A stretch of 64,000 bases of DNA from JAPOUP01 sp965201085 (GTDB taxonomy: Bacteria > Pseudomonadota > Alphaproteobacteria > Rhodobacterales > Rhodobacteraceae): the NCBI GenBank assembly GCA_965201085.1, contig CBDAVS010000021.1:124001-188000 (forward strand). The letters are read 5' to 3'. Below, in pieces: positions 16,382 to 26,171 of the stretch; within the stretch, counting starts at the first letter, position 1; each line of letters begins with the position of its first letter. The notes beneath the pieces were generated by a model. That model saw only the letters and a list, made by a program, of their open reading frames with translations. It had not been told where the DNA came from and made no database searches. The translations under genes and the position numbers were made by a program.

Positions 16382-17339
16382 GAGTTTGTTCCATAAGTTG
16401 AGTGGTCCCGCAGGATGTGGCATTCCGGTTGGTGAAAGCAACCAAATCCGGAGATCGCCATGCCCTGGAACAGGACCACCCAACAGCTCCATAAGCGCCC
16501 GGACGACCACAGTCAAAACGATCTGACCGACGCCGAATGGACCATCATCGAGCCGATGCTGCCGAAGCAGGGAAGGATGGGACGGCCGCGCGAGGTCGAC
16601 CTTCGGTCGGTGTTCGACGCGGGCCGGTATATCCTGTCCACGGGATGCCAGTGGCGCGCGTTACCCTCTGGATATCCACCGTTTTCCACCGTCCAGAACT
16701 ATTTTTACGCATGGCGGCGGAGCGGGCTCCTGGAGCGTCTCGTGCATCGTCTCCGGGACCTCGCGCGGCGGTGTTCGGGGCGCTCAGCGGAGCCGACCGC
16801 CGCCTCGATCGACAGCCAGTCGGTGAAGACCACGGAGAGCGGCGGGCCCCGCGGCTACGACGCCGGGAAGAAGGTGAAGGGGAGGAAAAGGCACCTGATC
16901 GTGGACGCCGACGGCACACCGATCGTCATGACGGTTCACACCGCCAACATCCAGGACCGGGACGGCGCACCGGACCTGATCGCGAAGCTGCTGGAGACGG
17001 TGCCCACGGTGTGTAGGCTGTTCGCCGACGGTGGCTACGCGGGTCCGAAGCTGCGGGACCGGCTTGAGGGGATGGGGTTGTCGAACGTGATCAGGATCGT
17101 CGAAAAACCGAAGAATGTCAAAGGGTTCACGGTTCTCTACCGCCGCTGGGTGGTGGAGCGGACCTTCGCCTGGATGGGCCGGTGCCGCCGCCTGTCGAAA
17201 GATTACGAAAGGCTCAGTGAGAACTCGCTGGCATGGGCGCAGCTGGCCGCCTGCCGGTTCCTGCTCAGGCGGGTGGCGAGGGCGTCAACTCCATGAAAAA
17301 CAATAGTTTAATGATATCAGTGACTTATGATTCAAACTC
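16382..17339 (+). mobile_element. IS5-family element (TNA-target group), copy 1, intact
   Basis: A 958-bp element with terminal repeats GAGTTTG...CAAACTC (longer imperfect match GAGTTTGttCCATAAGT against GAGTTTGaaTCATAAGT) and a 3-bp target duplication TCA (16379-16381 and 17340-17342). The TNA target is typical of the IS1031 group. Inserted into the IS256 relic. Nearly identical to the copy at 38159-39116, which implies recent activity. Confidence 0.95.
16460..17296 (+). CDS. IS5-family transposase, copy 1
   Basis: An intact 278-aa DDE transposase. Catalytic regions match the family: IDSQSVKTTESGG (first Asp), LFADGGYAGPKL (second Asp), WVVERTFAWMGRCRRLSKD (Glu). GGAG precedes the start. 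It differs from copy 2 by only a couple of residues (AGRYIL versus AVQYIL around residues 53-58). Copies 3-5 are mutated derivatives. Confidence 0.95.
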   Translation: MPWNRTTQQLHKRPDDHSQNDLTDAEWTIIEPMLPKQGRMGRPREVDLRSVFDAGRYILSTGCQWRALPSGYPPFSTVQNYFYAWRRSGLLERLVHRLRDLARRCSGRSAEPTAASIDSQSVKTTESGGPRGYDAGKKVKGRKRHLIVDADGTPIVMTVHTANIQDRDGAPDLIAKLLETVPTVCRLFADGGYAGPKLRDRLEGMGLSNVIRIVEKPKNVKGFTVLYRRWVVERTFAWMGRCRRLSKDYERLSENSLAWAQLAACRFLLRRVARASTP

Positions 17340-18543
17340 TCATGGACGGGGTCCGCGGGAACGCGGACGGTTGGCTCGACCCGCTCGGGGGCCTGAAAAA
17401 ACGGGGGATTATATACGGTAGTGCCCATCCGGGCTTTTCATACCGGTCGCCTTCGGTTCAGTTTTTGCGGAAATCGCGGCGGGGCGCACCCCCTTTGAGG
17501 ACCGCCTTTACCAACCTTTCCGGCGTTACGGATACGCTGACATCCCGCAGCATGTCATGTTTTGTCGGCTGATACCTGCCCGACCCATTCACAGGCTTAA
17601 CAGGTGCCTTTCCACTAGGCTCAACCTTCTCTCTTTTCATGATCAACTTCGTCATTTGATTTCCTCCTGTTACGCCGCGAGCCTCGTTATCAGGTATTCC
17701 ATGCCTCTGTCGCCTTTGACCGAGTTGCAATGTCCGCACAGAAGCTGAAGGTTTCCGATGTGGTCGGTTCCGCCCTTCGATCGCGGGATGATGTGGTCGA
17801 CCGTGAGGTTCCGCATCTGGAAATGCTCTCCGCATGCGTTGCAGTGCCCGCCCTGCTCGCCATACAGGGTCCGCCTGTTCCTCACGTGATTGTAGCGGAT
17901 CAGCTTCCCGATATCGGTGCGCTGCGGGATGTCCGTGCGGTTGACCACCGTATGGTGCGCGAACATGCCAAGCTCATTCCTGAGCCGCAGCAGCACCAGT
18001 TCAGCGGCCTTCGGCGAGACGTCAATCCCAACCCATTACCGGTTAAGGTCCTGCGCCGCTATGCACGCCGTCGCGCAGCCGCAGAACGGGTCCAGAACCA
18101 TTTCGCCTTCGTTTGATGACGCGAGGATGATGCGCTTCAGTAGCGCAAGCGGCTTCTGGGTCGGGTAGCCGGTGCGCCCCCTGGACGCCGGGAATGTCCG
18201 TCATGACATCTGCCACGCGAACGCCTTTGGTTGTTGACAGATACCGTTTGAATCTCGGCATTGTTCCTCTTTCAGGGAAATAGATCATATCCTGTGAATG
18301 AAGCCAATCAAGCCGTTCCTGGGTTGTCATGGCACTCCAGTCGTCTGGGCATTCCAGCCCTTCCGGCAATGCAGTGGGGCAAACCCAATGCAGGCCCCTT
18401 TCAGTGGGATCAATGTCCCGCCACGGCATTCCGGAGTATCCATTTGTGGTCCCCTGCGCAGTCAGCGGCTGTGTGTGGAAATGGCCTCGGCTGTCGTTTT
18501 TCCTAAAGTGTTTATGGATATAATCCTTCCCCCGTTCCGCTCT

Positions 18544-19891
18544 GAAGTGCAACACCGTTGATGGTGGGAAGCCGCGTTTCGGGTGCAGCATCTTGCGAAT
18601 CGGCCAGATAACGGCGACAGTCCCGGTGAACGAGCCGAGGAGAGTGTCATGCCCGAGGGCTACCGTCATCTGACCTTCGACGAAAGATGCCAGATATACG
18701 CGCTGAGGAAAAGCGGGCTTTCGAACGGGGCCATCGCCAGGCAGCTGGGCCGCCATCCGGCCACCATATCGCGGGAGATCCGACGCAACGGCGGCGGGCG
18801 GGGATACCGGCAGGGACAGGCGTGGAGGAAGGCCACCGGGCGCCGGAGCGAGGCCTCTTCGGTCCCGAGGAAGCTGACGGAGGAGCGCTGGGCGAAGGTC
18901 GTGGCGAAGCTGGAGGAGGGCTGGAGCCCGGAACAGGTCTCGGGGCGTCTCCGGCTGGAGGACCCCGGCATGGTCGGCCGTCAGCGGATATACGACCTCG
19001 TACGCGCGGACCGCAGGGACGGAGGAACGCTTTTCGGGCACCTGCGGCGGCGGGGAAAGAAACCGAACTGGAAGGGTGGCCGCCACGCGGGCCGGGGTCA
19101 CATCCCGGGCCGGAGGGACATCTCGGAGCGCCCGAAAGAGGTCGGGGCGAAGGCGAGAATCGGCGACTGGGAAGCGGACACGGTGATCGGCGGGGGACAC
19201 AGCGGTGCGGTGGTGTCGCTTGTGGACAGATGCTCGAAATTCACGCTTCTCCAACGGGTTGACGGAAAGAAGGCGGAGGCGGTCGGCGAGGCGATGACCG
19301 ACCTTCTCAAGGGGCTCGGCGCCAGGGTCCACACGATCACGGCGGACAACGGCAAGGAGTTCGCGGGGCACGCGAAGGTGGCGAAGGCGCTGGAGGCCGA
19401 CTTCTTCTTCGCGACGCCCTATCACTCGTGGGAGCGGGGCCTGAACGGGCACACCAACGGGCTGCTGCGCCAGTACCTGCCGAAGGGGACCGACCTGCGG
19501 CAGGTCACGGACGCCCGCGTGAAGCGGGTCCAGGACATCCTGAACGCGCGCCCCCGCAAGGCGCTCGGCTACCTGACGCCGGCGGAGGCTTTCGCGCGGG
19601 CGCGGCCTCCCTGAGGCGCTTCGCCCCGTCGGCCGACGGGGGAGAGGGAATTCCGCAGGCGCGCCCGCCCGGTTTCGGTCGGGCCACCCCTTCCCTCGCC
19701 CGGACGGGCGCGCCACCTCCCGCCGCGGGGCCTTGCCGCCGCCGGGAGGCCCGGTTACGCTCCGATCCGAAGGGACAGCCGCCGTATTCCGCGTGGAATC
19801 CGGGGCCCTGACCGGAAAATCCCTCAACACCGGCCCGCCTCCTCCGCTCGGGCCACGCCCTCGCTCCGGAGGCGGGCCGGTGTTGCACTTC
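18544..19891 (+). mobile_element. IS30-family element nested in the methyltransferase gene
   Basis: Both ends carry GAAGTGCAACACC as inverted repeats (18544 onward and complement ending 19891), giving ~1.35 kb. It splits the copy A methyltransferase gene within its target-recognition region; joining the flanks restores a readable PHFQS-RAERGKDY junction. No clear target duplication was found, so the exact ends could be off by a few bases. Confidence 0.8.
18649..19614 (+). CDS. IS30-family transposase, full length but probably inactive
   Basis: A 321-aa protein from ATG 18649 (MPEGYRHLTFDERCQIYALR): N-terminal helix-turn-helix (SNGAIARQLGRHPATISREI), then an rve-type DDE core with GDWEADTVIG (first Asp) and TADNGKEF (second Asp). 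The third acidic residue of DD(33)E falls in ERGLNGHTNGL. The family reads NENTNGL here, so the catalytic Glu appears replaced by Gly. No frameshift is present. A longer frame from 18583 adds residues that do not match the family. Confidence 0.85.
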   Translation: MPEGYRHLTFDERCQIYALRKSGLSNGAIARQLGRHPATISREIRRNGGGRGYRQGQAWRKATGRRSEASSVPRKLTEERWAKVVAKLEEGWSPEQVSGRLRLEDPGMVGRQRIYDLVRADRRDGGTLFGHLRRRGKKPNWKGGRHAGRGHIPGRRDISERPKEVGAKARIGDWEADTVIGGGHSGAVVSLVDRCSKFTLLQRVDGKKAEAVGEAMTDLLKGLGARVHTITADNGKEFAGHAKVAKALEADFFFATPYHSWERGLNGHTNGLLRQYLPKGTDLRQVTDARVKRVQDILNARPRKALGYLTPAEAFARARPP

Positions 19892-20467
19892 GGACTGGAA
19901 GTGGGGCTTCGAGTAAGGCGCAAAGACTGCGTTCACCGTTGTTTCTGGATTTCTGGCATATGCCAACACTGTGTCATGCACCCTTCCAATCTGATATGCT
20001 GATGCGGTTGGCGCGTTGGTCCTCTTCCATATTATTTCGTTCCTGAAATTCGATTTTCCAAACACGGCGTCCATGACCGGTTTGAGATAGTGGCTCATGG
20101 TCGGATCGCAGTGGAGATATATGCTGCCGGTCGGCTTGAGGATGCGCCGCATCTCAAGGAGTCGCGCGGCCATGTGGATCAGATAGGCCTTATCGCTTTT
20201 GGTCATGGCCGCGGCGATGACCCGGTTAAGGGCCGGTTCCTTCGCCTCGATCAGGTCAAGCCATGCGATGTCCACGTCCGCCAGCGTCCACGTGTCCCTG
20301 AACGCCGCCCCCGCCGCTTCGCTACCGATCGGCGCCGCGTAGTTGGTTTTCGAGTTGAACGGCGGATCAAGGTAGATCAGGTCCACGCATTCGGAGTTCA
20401 TGCCCCGCATGATAGGAAGGTTGTCACCCGTCCAGACCGTCTGGTTGGACCAGTTAGCTTCCACCGG

Positions 20468-21445
20468 TCAGTGCCTCGCCCCGGACGGCAGTCCGTTGTC
20501 TGCGATCAGTTCCCTGTAGCGCAGCCGCTTACCAACCCCGCCGTCCGCCATCGCGGCCATGATGCATATCGTGTCCCCTTCACGAAGGTTGTGGCGCGTT
20601 ACGAACTCATCCACATACCGATGCATGTGCTTTCTGCTGAACTTGTGGAATGTGCCTTTGTGCGCCCGCTTGAGCATCGCCCAGAACGACTCTACGCCAT
20701 TCGTATGCGCGTCGTCCCGCACGTATTCCCCGGAACTGTGGCGCACTGTTTCGTGCTGGCGCTTCATGCCTACGTATGACGCGTTGTCGTCGGTATAGAC
20801 CTGCGCTTTCGGTTCGGTGCGTTCCTCGACGAAGCCCTGAAGCGTCTTTGCCTTTGTGTCCGTCACCACCCTGGCGGCAACCTGGCCGGTGTCGCGGTCC
20901 TTGACGCCAGCCACTGCCGTCTTGCCAACCGTTCCACGTCCGGCCTTCAGTCTGTCTTTCGCGTGCTTGTTCCGTTCCCTGCCGCCCATATAGGTTTCGT
21001 CGGCTTCCACGGGACCTACAAACGGAAGGCTGACTCCATCATCCTCAAGCGCCTTCCGCAGTCGCATGGCAAGGTGCCATGCCGATTTCTGGGTTATCTC
21101 AAGATCGCGGTGCAGTTTCATGCTGGAAACCCCCTTGAGGTTTGTCGACATAAGGTAAATCGCGATCGCCCATACCTTGAAGCCCAGATTGGACGCTTCC
21201 ATGCATGTTCCGGTGCGAACCGAAAACCGTTTGCGGCACCCCTTTTCCCTGCATCGGTAAGGCATCGTTTTGTGCTGGGCACCGGAAAGAACACGGACGG
21301 ATCCGCAGTGTGGGCAGTGCGGACCTTCCGGCCAACGCTCTTTCACAAACCATTCCTCGGCGGCCGCGTCATCGGGAAACATCATGAAAAGGCCTGTTAG
21401 GCTAATGCCTTTGCGGTGGTGCTTGCCAGGTGCTTTCTGTGCCAT
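20468..21445 (-). CDS. IS1595-family transposase, copy A
   Basis: An intact 325-aa protein: N-terminal zinc ribbon (CPHCG...CREKGC, residues ~43-70), the helical KGVSSMKLHRDLEITQKSAW region, and the ISXO2-like DDE domain with VEADETYMGGRERNKHAKDR, VYTDDNASYVG and HTNGVESFWAMLKRAHKGTF. Compared with copy B, the N-terminal third is clearly divergent while the catalytic and C-terminal parts are almost the same. A promoter-like sequence lies just inside the right end. Confidence 0.95.
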   Translation of the reverse strand: MAQKAPGKHHRKGISLTGLFMMFPDDAAAEEWFVKERWPEGPHCPHCGSVRVLSGAQHKTMPYRCREKGCRKRFSVRTGTCMEASNLGFKVWAIAIYLMSTNLKGVSSMKLHRDLEITQKSAWHLAMRLRKALEDDGVSLPFVGPVEADETYMGGRERNKHAKDRLKAGRGTVGKTAVAGVKDRDTGQVAARVVTDTKAKTLQGFVEERTEPKAQVYTDDNASYVGMKRQHETVRHSSGEYVRDDAHTNGVESFWAMLKRAHKGTFHKFSRKHMHRYVDEFVTRHNLREGDTICIMAAMADGGVGKRLRYRELIADNGLPSGARH

Positions 21446-21468
21446 GTCTGATTCCTTTCTTGGGCATC

Positions 21469-21497
21469 ATTGTATATGCCGCTTATAAGGCAGTCAA
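21469..21497 (-). promoter_or_regulatory. Sigma-70-like promoter of the IS1595 transposase, copy A
   Basis: On the minus strand, TTGACT (21497-21492) and TACAAT (21474-21469) are separated by 17 nt, about 20 nt upstream of the transposase ATG at 21445. An AGGA ribosome site follows. Confidence 0.6.
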
Positions 21498-22356
21498 CAG
21501 AAAATGGGCACTATCGTATATAATCCCCAAAAAACGCGGCCTCACGGTGCCACCTGAACTGGCCATGGGCGACGGCGCGACTGGGTTCCGGACAGCGCCG
21601 CGCGAAGTCTTCCCCGATACGCGCGAGCGGCGCCGCCGGGTGCACAGGACGGCGAACGTTCCGGGTGCGATGCCCAAATCCCCGCACGAAAAGGCCAGGG
21701 CCGCTCCGCGGGACATCTGGATGGCCGGGACCGGCACGGAGGCCAGCGCAGCCTTCGACCTCTCCGCCGAAACTTACGGCGTCAAATACGGGAAGGCCGT
21801 CGGCAGGCTGGTGAAAGGTCGCAACCGGCTCCTCACCTTCCACGACTACCCGGCGGAACACTGGAAGCGCATCGGAAGCGCGAACCCGATCGAAAGTGTC
21901 CTCGCCACCCTACGCAACCGAACGCGCAGGACCGGGGGGTGCCTCAACCGCAAAACCACCCCCGCCATGGTCTTCAGGCCGATGATGCCAGCCAGGAAGA
22001 GGTGGCGGAAGATCAGCGGGCCAGACCGTCTGACCGAGGTCATTCAGGGGGTTGGGTTCAAAGACGGCACCAAGCGACTTCAAGCCGCCGCCTGAGGACG
22101 GCCGTCACCAACTTTCGGGCATAGCTCTTTTCACCAGACTTTCGGCAGGTGCAGCATACAGGTTCTATGCGATCAATAACGACATCCGGCTGCATTGACC
22201 GCTATAATTCACCAAGACATCCAAAGACCTTCATATCTCTTCGAACCCCGCCGACCGGCACCCCCTCAAACGGCGACGAACTTTCCAGGCTTGATTCAGA
22301 CCATCTGAATGCAACGCCCTGCAACGCCCGGATCAAACCGCCAACATGTATCCATT

Positions 22357-23910
22357 TCATATCAAGCTCGCCTGTTCCCGCGACAGAACCTTCCTCTTCC
22401 CCACCCGCCTGTTCTGAAGACGCATCTTTCCATCGATGAACTCTATCTCCAAGAACGCATTCGCCTCGGCCTCAGCCTTGGTCGTGAGCACCACACCATT
22501 TCCACGAACGACTGCATAACCACGCCTTAGAGTCGCCGCATATCCAAGAGTCTGACGAAGCCGCTCAAGCTCACCGAGACGCGCCGAACACCCATTGATT
22601 TTCGTTAATGCGGCCGCTTCCAGACGTGCGGCAATCTGAGCGCAGGCAATCCGCCGACGCTCAGTTTCACGCAGCGACACCGTAGGCCGCAGACGTGCCG
22701 TACACCGTTCCAGTCCGCGCCTTAGATCCCGAAGGGAACGATGAAGGCCAGGCGAAAGACGACCTCCGGCCTGTGACAAACGATGACGTCGGTGCACAAG
22801 CGAGCGCGACAATGTAGCTGGATGCAGCAAGGAAGTCGTCTGCACCAGCTTGATTCGCCGATGCTGGACAGCTTCTGCAAGAGCCTTCGACAATCGCCCA
22901 CACCACAGGTCAAGCCTTTGCGACGCCATCGCCGTCAACGCGGCAGGCCTCGGCAACGCCCGTCCGAGATCCGCAAGCCGCTGCCTGCGCAGATTCAACG
23001 CCTGCTCCATCGCACGTACCTGCCTGGCACCAAAGCCCTCGACCCGAGCTACGAGTTCCAACCGCACCGGCACCGCAAGCTCAGCGGCAGCGGTAGGCGT
23101 TGCCGCACGATGGTCAGCCGCAAAGTCAATCAGCGTTGTATCCGTTTCGTGCCCCACAGCAGATATCAAAGGTATGTCCGACGCTGCGGCGGCGCGCACC
23201 ACCGACTCTTCGTTGAATCCCCACAGGTCCTCCACCGAACCACCGCCACGGGCGACGATCAAAAGATCAGGTCGTGGAATAACCCCATCCACCGCAAGCC
23301 CATTGAAACCCTGAATGGCCCGGGTCACTTCCGGCGCGCAGCTTTCACCCTGTACGGCAACCGGCCAGACCAAGACACAGCGAGGAAAACGGTCGCGCAA
23401 TCGGTGCAGAATGTCCCTTATGACGGCTCCGGAAGGCGAGGTGATCACCCCGATGACATTAGGAAGAAATGGAAGAGGTTTTTTCTGATCCCTTGCAAAC
23501 AGCCCTTCCGTCTCAAGCGCTTTCCGACGCCGATCCAGCATAGCCATCATCGCGCCGACTCCCGCAAGCTGAATATCCTCGATGACGATCTGGTATCTAG
23601 ACTGGCCGCCAAATGTAGTAAGCCGCCCGGTGGCGACAACCTCGATGCCCTCTTCGGGCCGCGTGCGCAGTCGCGTGACCGTCCCTTTCCAGATTACACC
23701 GGCAAGAACGTTTCTGTCGTCTTTGAGATCGAGGTAGATGTGACCTGATCTGGGGCGGCTTACGCGACCGATCTCGCCACGCACCCGCACATGGCCAAAC
23801 TCTCCTTCGACAACGCGGCGAATCGCACCCGATAGTTCGGAAACCGTGAATTCCGGTGCATTGCCACCCAACGCCTTGGCGTCATCGAAACGTTCAGAAG
23901 ACCCCGACAT
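22357..23910 (-). CDS. xseA: Exodeoxyribonuclease VII large subunit
   Basis: A 517-aa XseA. The N-terminal OB fold (residues ~20-115) contains VRVRGEIGRVSRPRSGHIYLDLKDD; the catalytic region contains IGVITSPSGAVIRDILHRL, RGGGSVEDLWGFN and SAVGHETDTTLIDFAADHRAATPTAAAE; a long helical C-terminal region follows, ending KINGCSARLGELERLRQTLGY-type sequence. With XseB it degrades single-stranded DNA. It is slightly longer than E. coli XseA and transcribed divergently from purD. Intact. Confidence 0.96.
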   Translation of the reverse strand: MSGSSERFDDAKALGGNAPEFTVSELSGAIRRVVEGEFGHVRVRGEIGRVSRPRSGHIYLDLKDDRNVLAGVIWKGTVTRLRTRPEEGIEVVATGRLTTFGGQSRYQIVIEDIQLAGVGAMMAMLDRRRKALETEGLFARDQKKPLPFLPNVIGVITSPSGAVIRDILHRLRDRFPRCVLVWPVAVQGESCAPEVTRAIQGFNGLAVDGVIPRPDLLIVARGGGSVEDLWGFNEESVVRAAAASDIPLISAVGHETDTTLIDFAADHRAATPTAAAELAVPVRLELVARVEGFGARQVRAMEQALNLRRQRLADLGRALPRPAALTAMASQRLDLWCGRLSKALAEAVQHRRIKLVQTTSLLHPATLSRSLVHRRHRLSQAGGRLSPGLHRSLRDLRRGLERCTARLRPTVSLRETERRRIACAQIAARLEAAALTKINGCSARLGELERLRQTLGYAATLRRGYAVVRGNGVVLTTKAEAEANAFLEIEFIDGKMRLQNRRVGKRKVLSREQASLI

Positions 23911-23974
23911 ACCCTCACCTTGTGCCGATCATGAGCCGAGTCTAAAACGCCGGAAGGTCGAGGGAAAGAGTGCG

Positions 23975-25246
23975 ATGAACATCCTGATTCTAGGTGGCGG
24001 GGGCCGGGAGCACGCGCTTGCTTGGGCTGTGATGCAAAATCCTAAATGTGATCGGCTTATCGTGGCGCCGGGAAATGCGGGCATCGCCGCCATCGCTGAA
24101 TGCGCGGCATTGGATATTGAAGACGGCGCGGCCGTCGTCGATTTCGCGAGGACAAACAAAGTGGACATGGTGATTGTCGGCCCCGAAGCCCCGCTTGCGG
24201 CGGGTGTCGCGGATCAGCTGCGCATAGCGGGCCTTCTCTGCCTTGGCCCAATCCGGGAAGCGGCTCGGCTTGAAACCTCAAAGCGGTTCACGAAGGAAAT
24301 CTGCGACGCATGCGGCGCACCGACCGCCGCTTGGGCGCGATTCACCGATGCGAAGAGCGCTCGAAACCACGTGAACGTCACCGGTACGCCGATCGTGATC
24401 AAGGCGGACGGACTTGCGGGAGGCAAAGGCGTTGTCGTCGCGGAAAACGAGTCAACCGCGATAGAGGCCATAGACCGAATGTTTAACGGAGCTTATGGAG
24501 CCGCCGGTTCGGAGATCGTCATCGAGGAATTTCTACCCGGTGAGGAAGCGTCCCTCTTCGTTCTCTGTGATGGCGGGACGGTGCTGCCGATCGGAACCGC
24601 GCAGGACCATAAACGCGTATACGAGGGTGATTCCGGGCCGAACACAGGCGGTATGGGCGCTTATTCACCGGCACCGATCCTCAGCCCTGCGGTTGAGGAG
24701 CGCGCACTGAACGAAATAATCAAACCCTGCCTGACTGAAATGAACCGACGCGGGACACCCTATACGGGTGTGCTCTATGCTGGTCTGATGATCTATGACG
24801 GTGCTCCTAAGCTGGTGGAATTCAATGTCCGGTTCGGCGATCCGGAATGTCAGGCGCTGATGGTGCGCCTCGGGGCACAGGCGCTGGATCTGATTCATGC
24901 CTGCGCGGAAGGAAGGCTGGACGAAGCGAGGGTGAACTGGGCCAATGACCACTCGCTCACGGTGGTCATTGCAGCCAAAGGTTACCCAGGCGACTACCGG
25001 AAAGGATCTGAAATCCACGGGCTCGATAAAATCCCGAACGACAGCCACCACATGTTATTCCATGCAGGGACGACACTACGGAATGACAGGATCGTCGTGG
25101 CAGGAGGGCGTGTGCTGAACGCTACGGCCCGTGGAGATACACTGGTTCAGGCAGCGGAACGCGCCTATGCACTTGCGGATGCGATCAACTGGTCCGACGT
25201 CTTTTTCCGGCGCGACATCGGGTGGAAGGCATTGCGGAACGGTTGA
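23975..25246 (+). CDS. purD: Phosphoribosylamine-glycine ligase
   Basis: A 423-aa ATP-grasp enzyme catalysing the second step of de novo purine synthesis. Visible: N-terminal MNILILGGGGREHALAW, GPEAPLAAGVADQL, the ATP-grasp core IVIKADGLAGGKGVVVA and TGGMGAYSPAPI, and VEFNVRFGDPECQALM (metal ligands). Start set at ATG 23975 with AGGGAAAGAG upstream; an earlier in-frame ATG lies within xseA and gives non-family residues. Divergent from xseA, with promoters presumably in 23911-23974. Confidence 0.97.
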   Translation: MNILILGGGGREHALAWAVMQNPKCDRLIVAPGNAGIAAIAECAALDIEDGAAVVDFARTNKVDMVIVGPEAPLAAGVADQLRIAGLLCLGPIREAARLETSKRFTKEICDACGAPTAAWARFTDAKSARNHVNVTGTPIVIKADGLAGGKGVVVAENESTAIEAIDRMFNGAYGAAGSEIVIEEFLPGEEASLFVLCDGGTVLPIGTAQDHKRVYEGDSGPNTGGMGAYSPAPILSPAVEERALNEIIKPCLTEMNRRGTPYTGVLYAGLMIYDGAPKLVEFNVRFGDPECQALMVRLGAQALDLIHACAEGRLDEARVNWANDHSLTVVIAAKGYPGDYRKGSEIHGLDKIPNDSHHMLFHAGTTLRNDRIVVAGGRVLNATARGDTLVQAAERAYALADAINWSDVFFRRDIGWKALRNG

Positions 25247-25455
25247 TGCGACTTGGATCGGAGACGGACATCGGCCTTTGACGCGGAGGCCCATCGGATT
25301 GAGCAAATCCGATCACATGGAACCAAAAGCGAATCGAGCCCGACCCACTGACGGCAGGCAGTCCGCAAATGTCGCCTGTGCTGGAACGGGCGGTGAGAAA
25401 AATGCTCGGATGCCGAAACCGAGGCTTTGCGCCTGCGAAGCGAATGGATCGAATT

Positions 25456-25779
25456 TCAGATCTGCTTCTCCGGCATCTGCACGATTAATCCGTCAAGGGC
25501 ATCGGAAACCAGAAGCTGGCAGGTAAGGCGCGAACGTTCCGGATCGGGGTCGTATGCAAAATCAAGCATGTCTTCCTCCATCACTCCCTTTGAAGGGAGT
25601 TTGCCGACCCATGATGGATCCACATAGACATGGCATGTCGAACAGGCGCAGGCCCCACCGCAATCCGCCTCGATCCCCGGAATGCCGTTGTCACGGGCAC
25701 CCTCCATAACCGTCAGCCCGTTCGCGACGTCAATCTCATGGCGGGTGCCGTTATACTCGATATAGGTGATCCTAGCCAT
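25456..25779 (-). CDS. 2Fe-2S ferredoxin, adrenodoxin type
   Basis: A 107-aa electron-transfer protein. Four cluster cysteines are visible: three in EADCGGACACSTCHVYV, with the family C-x5-C-x2-C spacing, and one in RLTCQL near residue 87. DPERSRLTCQL and the C-terminal VQMPEKQI match Isc/FdxVI-type ferredoxins. Convergent with purD, with ~210 non-coding nt between them. The redox partner cannot be read here. Confidence 0.93.
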   Translation of the reverse strand: MARITYIEYNGTRHEIDVANGLTVMEGARDNGIPGIEADCGGACACSTCHVYVDPSWVGKLPSKGVMEEDMLDFAYDPDPERSRLTCQLLVSDALDGLIVQMPEKQI

Positions 25780-26168
25780 GTATTGTCCCTCCGGCGTCTC
25801 GACTCATGAGGTTGCGAAATAGGCATTCCAGGCGGAATGTTCCAGTCAACTTTATATCGCTATATTTGCTGCCATTCTCTGGGCGCAATTTCTTTTTTCG
25901 GTCCCTAGCCACGGTCGTAGCGCACGCCTTCACGCGCGGACAGCCGATTCATCCCGCGAATGGCATCGCGCCGGACGTCTCGCCTGTTCCGCACTCTTAC
26001 TCGATCAGGCCATGCTCACTGTGAACAGGGCAACTTTCCACGGAAGCCTCGCAGCAACATGGGAAGCGAGGTCATAATCATCAGTCACAATCCGTTGGTG
26101 TCCAGTATCGCGCTTCAACGAATTCTCCTCCGAGCACTCTCACCACAGCCTCTATGGGCAGAAGGGCC
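25780..26168. other. Intergenic region upstream of the ferredoxin gene, no gene seen
   Basis: About 390 nt between the ferredoxin start and the first of two tandem IS5 relics. The short open frames show no family and no ribosome sites. It presumably contains the ferredoxin promoter. Confidence 0.5.
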
Positions 26169-26171
26169 TGA

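Larger units (their letters stand above)
17670..20464 (-). pseudogene. DNA methyltransferase-HNH fusion, copy A, broken by IS30, a frameshift and a nonsense codon
   Basis: Starts at GTG 20464, 3 nt after the transposase stop. The N-terminus matches copy B almost exactly (ANWSNQTVWTGDNLP, LIYLDPPFNSK with motif IV DPPF). The target-recognition region is different (FRNEIIWKRTNAPTASAYQI, later MPWRDIDPTERGLHW). After the IS30, coding resumes at AERGKDYIHKHFRKND. A frameshift in the C-run near 18178 shifts the YPTQKP/DPFCGCATA block, and TAA at 18036-18038 replaces the Glu codon of copy B. The HNH domain (CNACGEHFQMRNLTVDHII, LLCGHCNS) remains readable to 17670. Confidence 0.9.
17404..21528 (-). 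mobile_element. IS1595-family transposon carrying a DNA methyltransferase-HNH gene, copy A
   Basis: Ends share GGGGATTATATAC (left at 17404, complement ending at 21528). It is bounded by a perfect 8-bp target duplication AAAAAACG (17396-17403 and 21529-21536), as expected for IS1595. Contents on the minus strand: transposase (21445-20468), then the methyltransferase-HNH gene (20464-17670), which is split by an IS30. Without the IS30 the element is ~2.78 kb. It sits inside the IS256 transposase gene. Confidence 0.93.
15762..22095 (+). pseudogene. IS256-family (mutator-type) transposase, split in three pieces
   Basis: Piece 1 (15762-16381) starts MARSTAVPFGVPSGFPPDPL and carries decayed family blocks (ITRLKAGWRDGYGTW). 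Piece 2 (17340-17403) encodes MDGVRGNADGWLDPLGGLKK. Piece 3 (21529-22095) encodes LTVPPELAMGDGATGF (catalytic Asp region), HRTANVPGAMPKS, ANPIESVLATLRNRTRRTGG (catalytic Glu region) and the C-terminus. Pieces 1 and 2 join across the IS5, and 2 and 3 across the IS1595. Piece 1 has frameshifts of its own. Confidence 0.85.
15667..22127 (+). mobile_element. IS256-family element, interrupted by IS5 and IS1595 insertions
   Basis: Terminal inverted repeats are visible: GAGTTATGCCCGAAAGTTGG at 15667 and its near-perfect complement ending ...CATAGCTC at 22127. Removing the IS5 (16382-17339) and IS1595 (17404-21528) insertions and their target duplications leaves ~1.37 kb, the normal IS256 size. No target duplication flanks the whole element, because the left end is fused to an ISNCY-like end. 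Confidence 0.85.

Noticed and set aside
18043..19923. 626-aa minus-strand ORF
   Set aside because: It reads antisense through the IS30 transposase and only its end is real methyltransferase sequence after the IS; not a genuine fusion protein.
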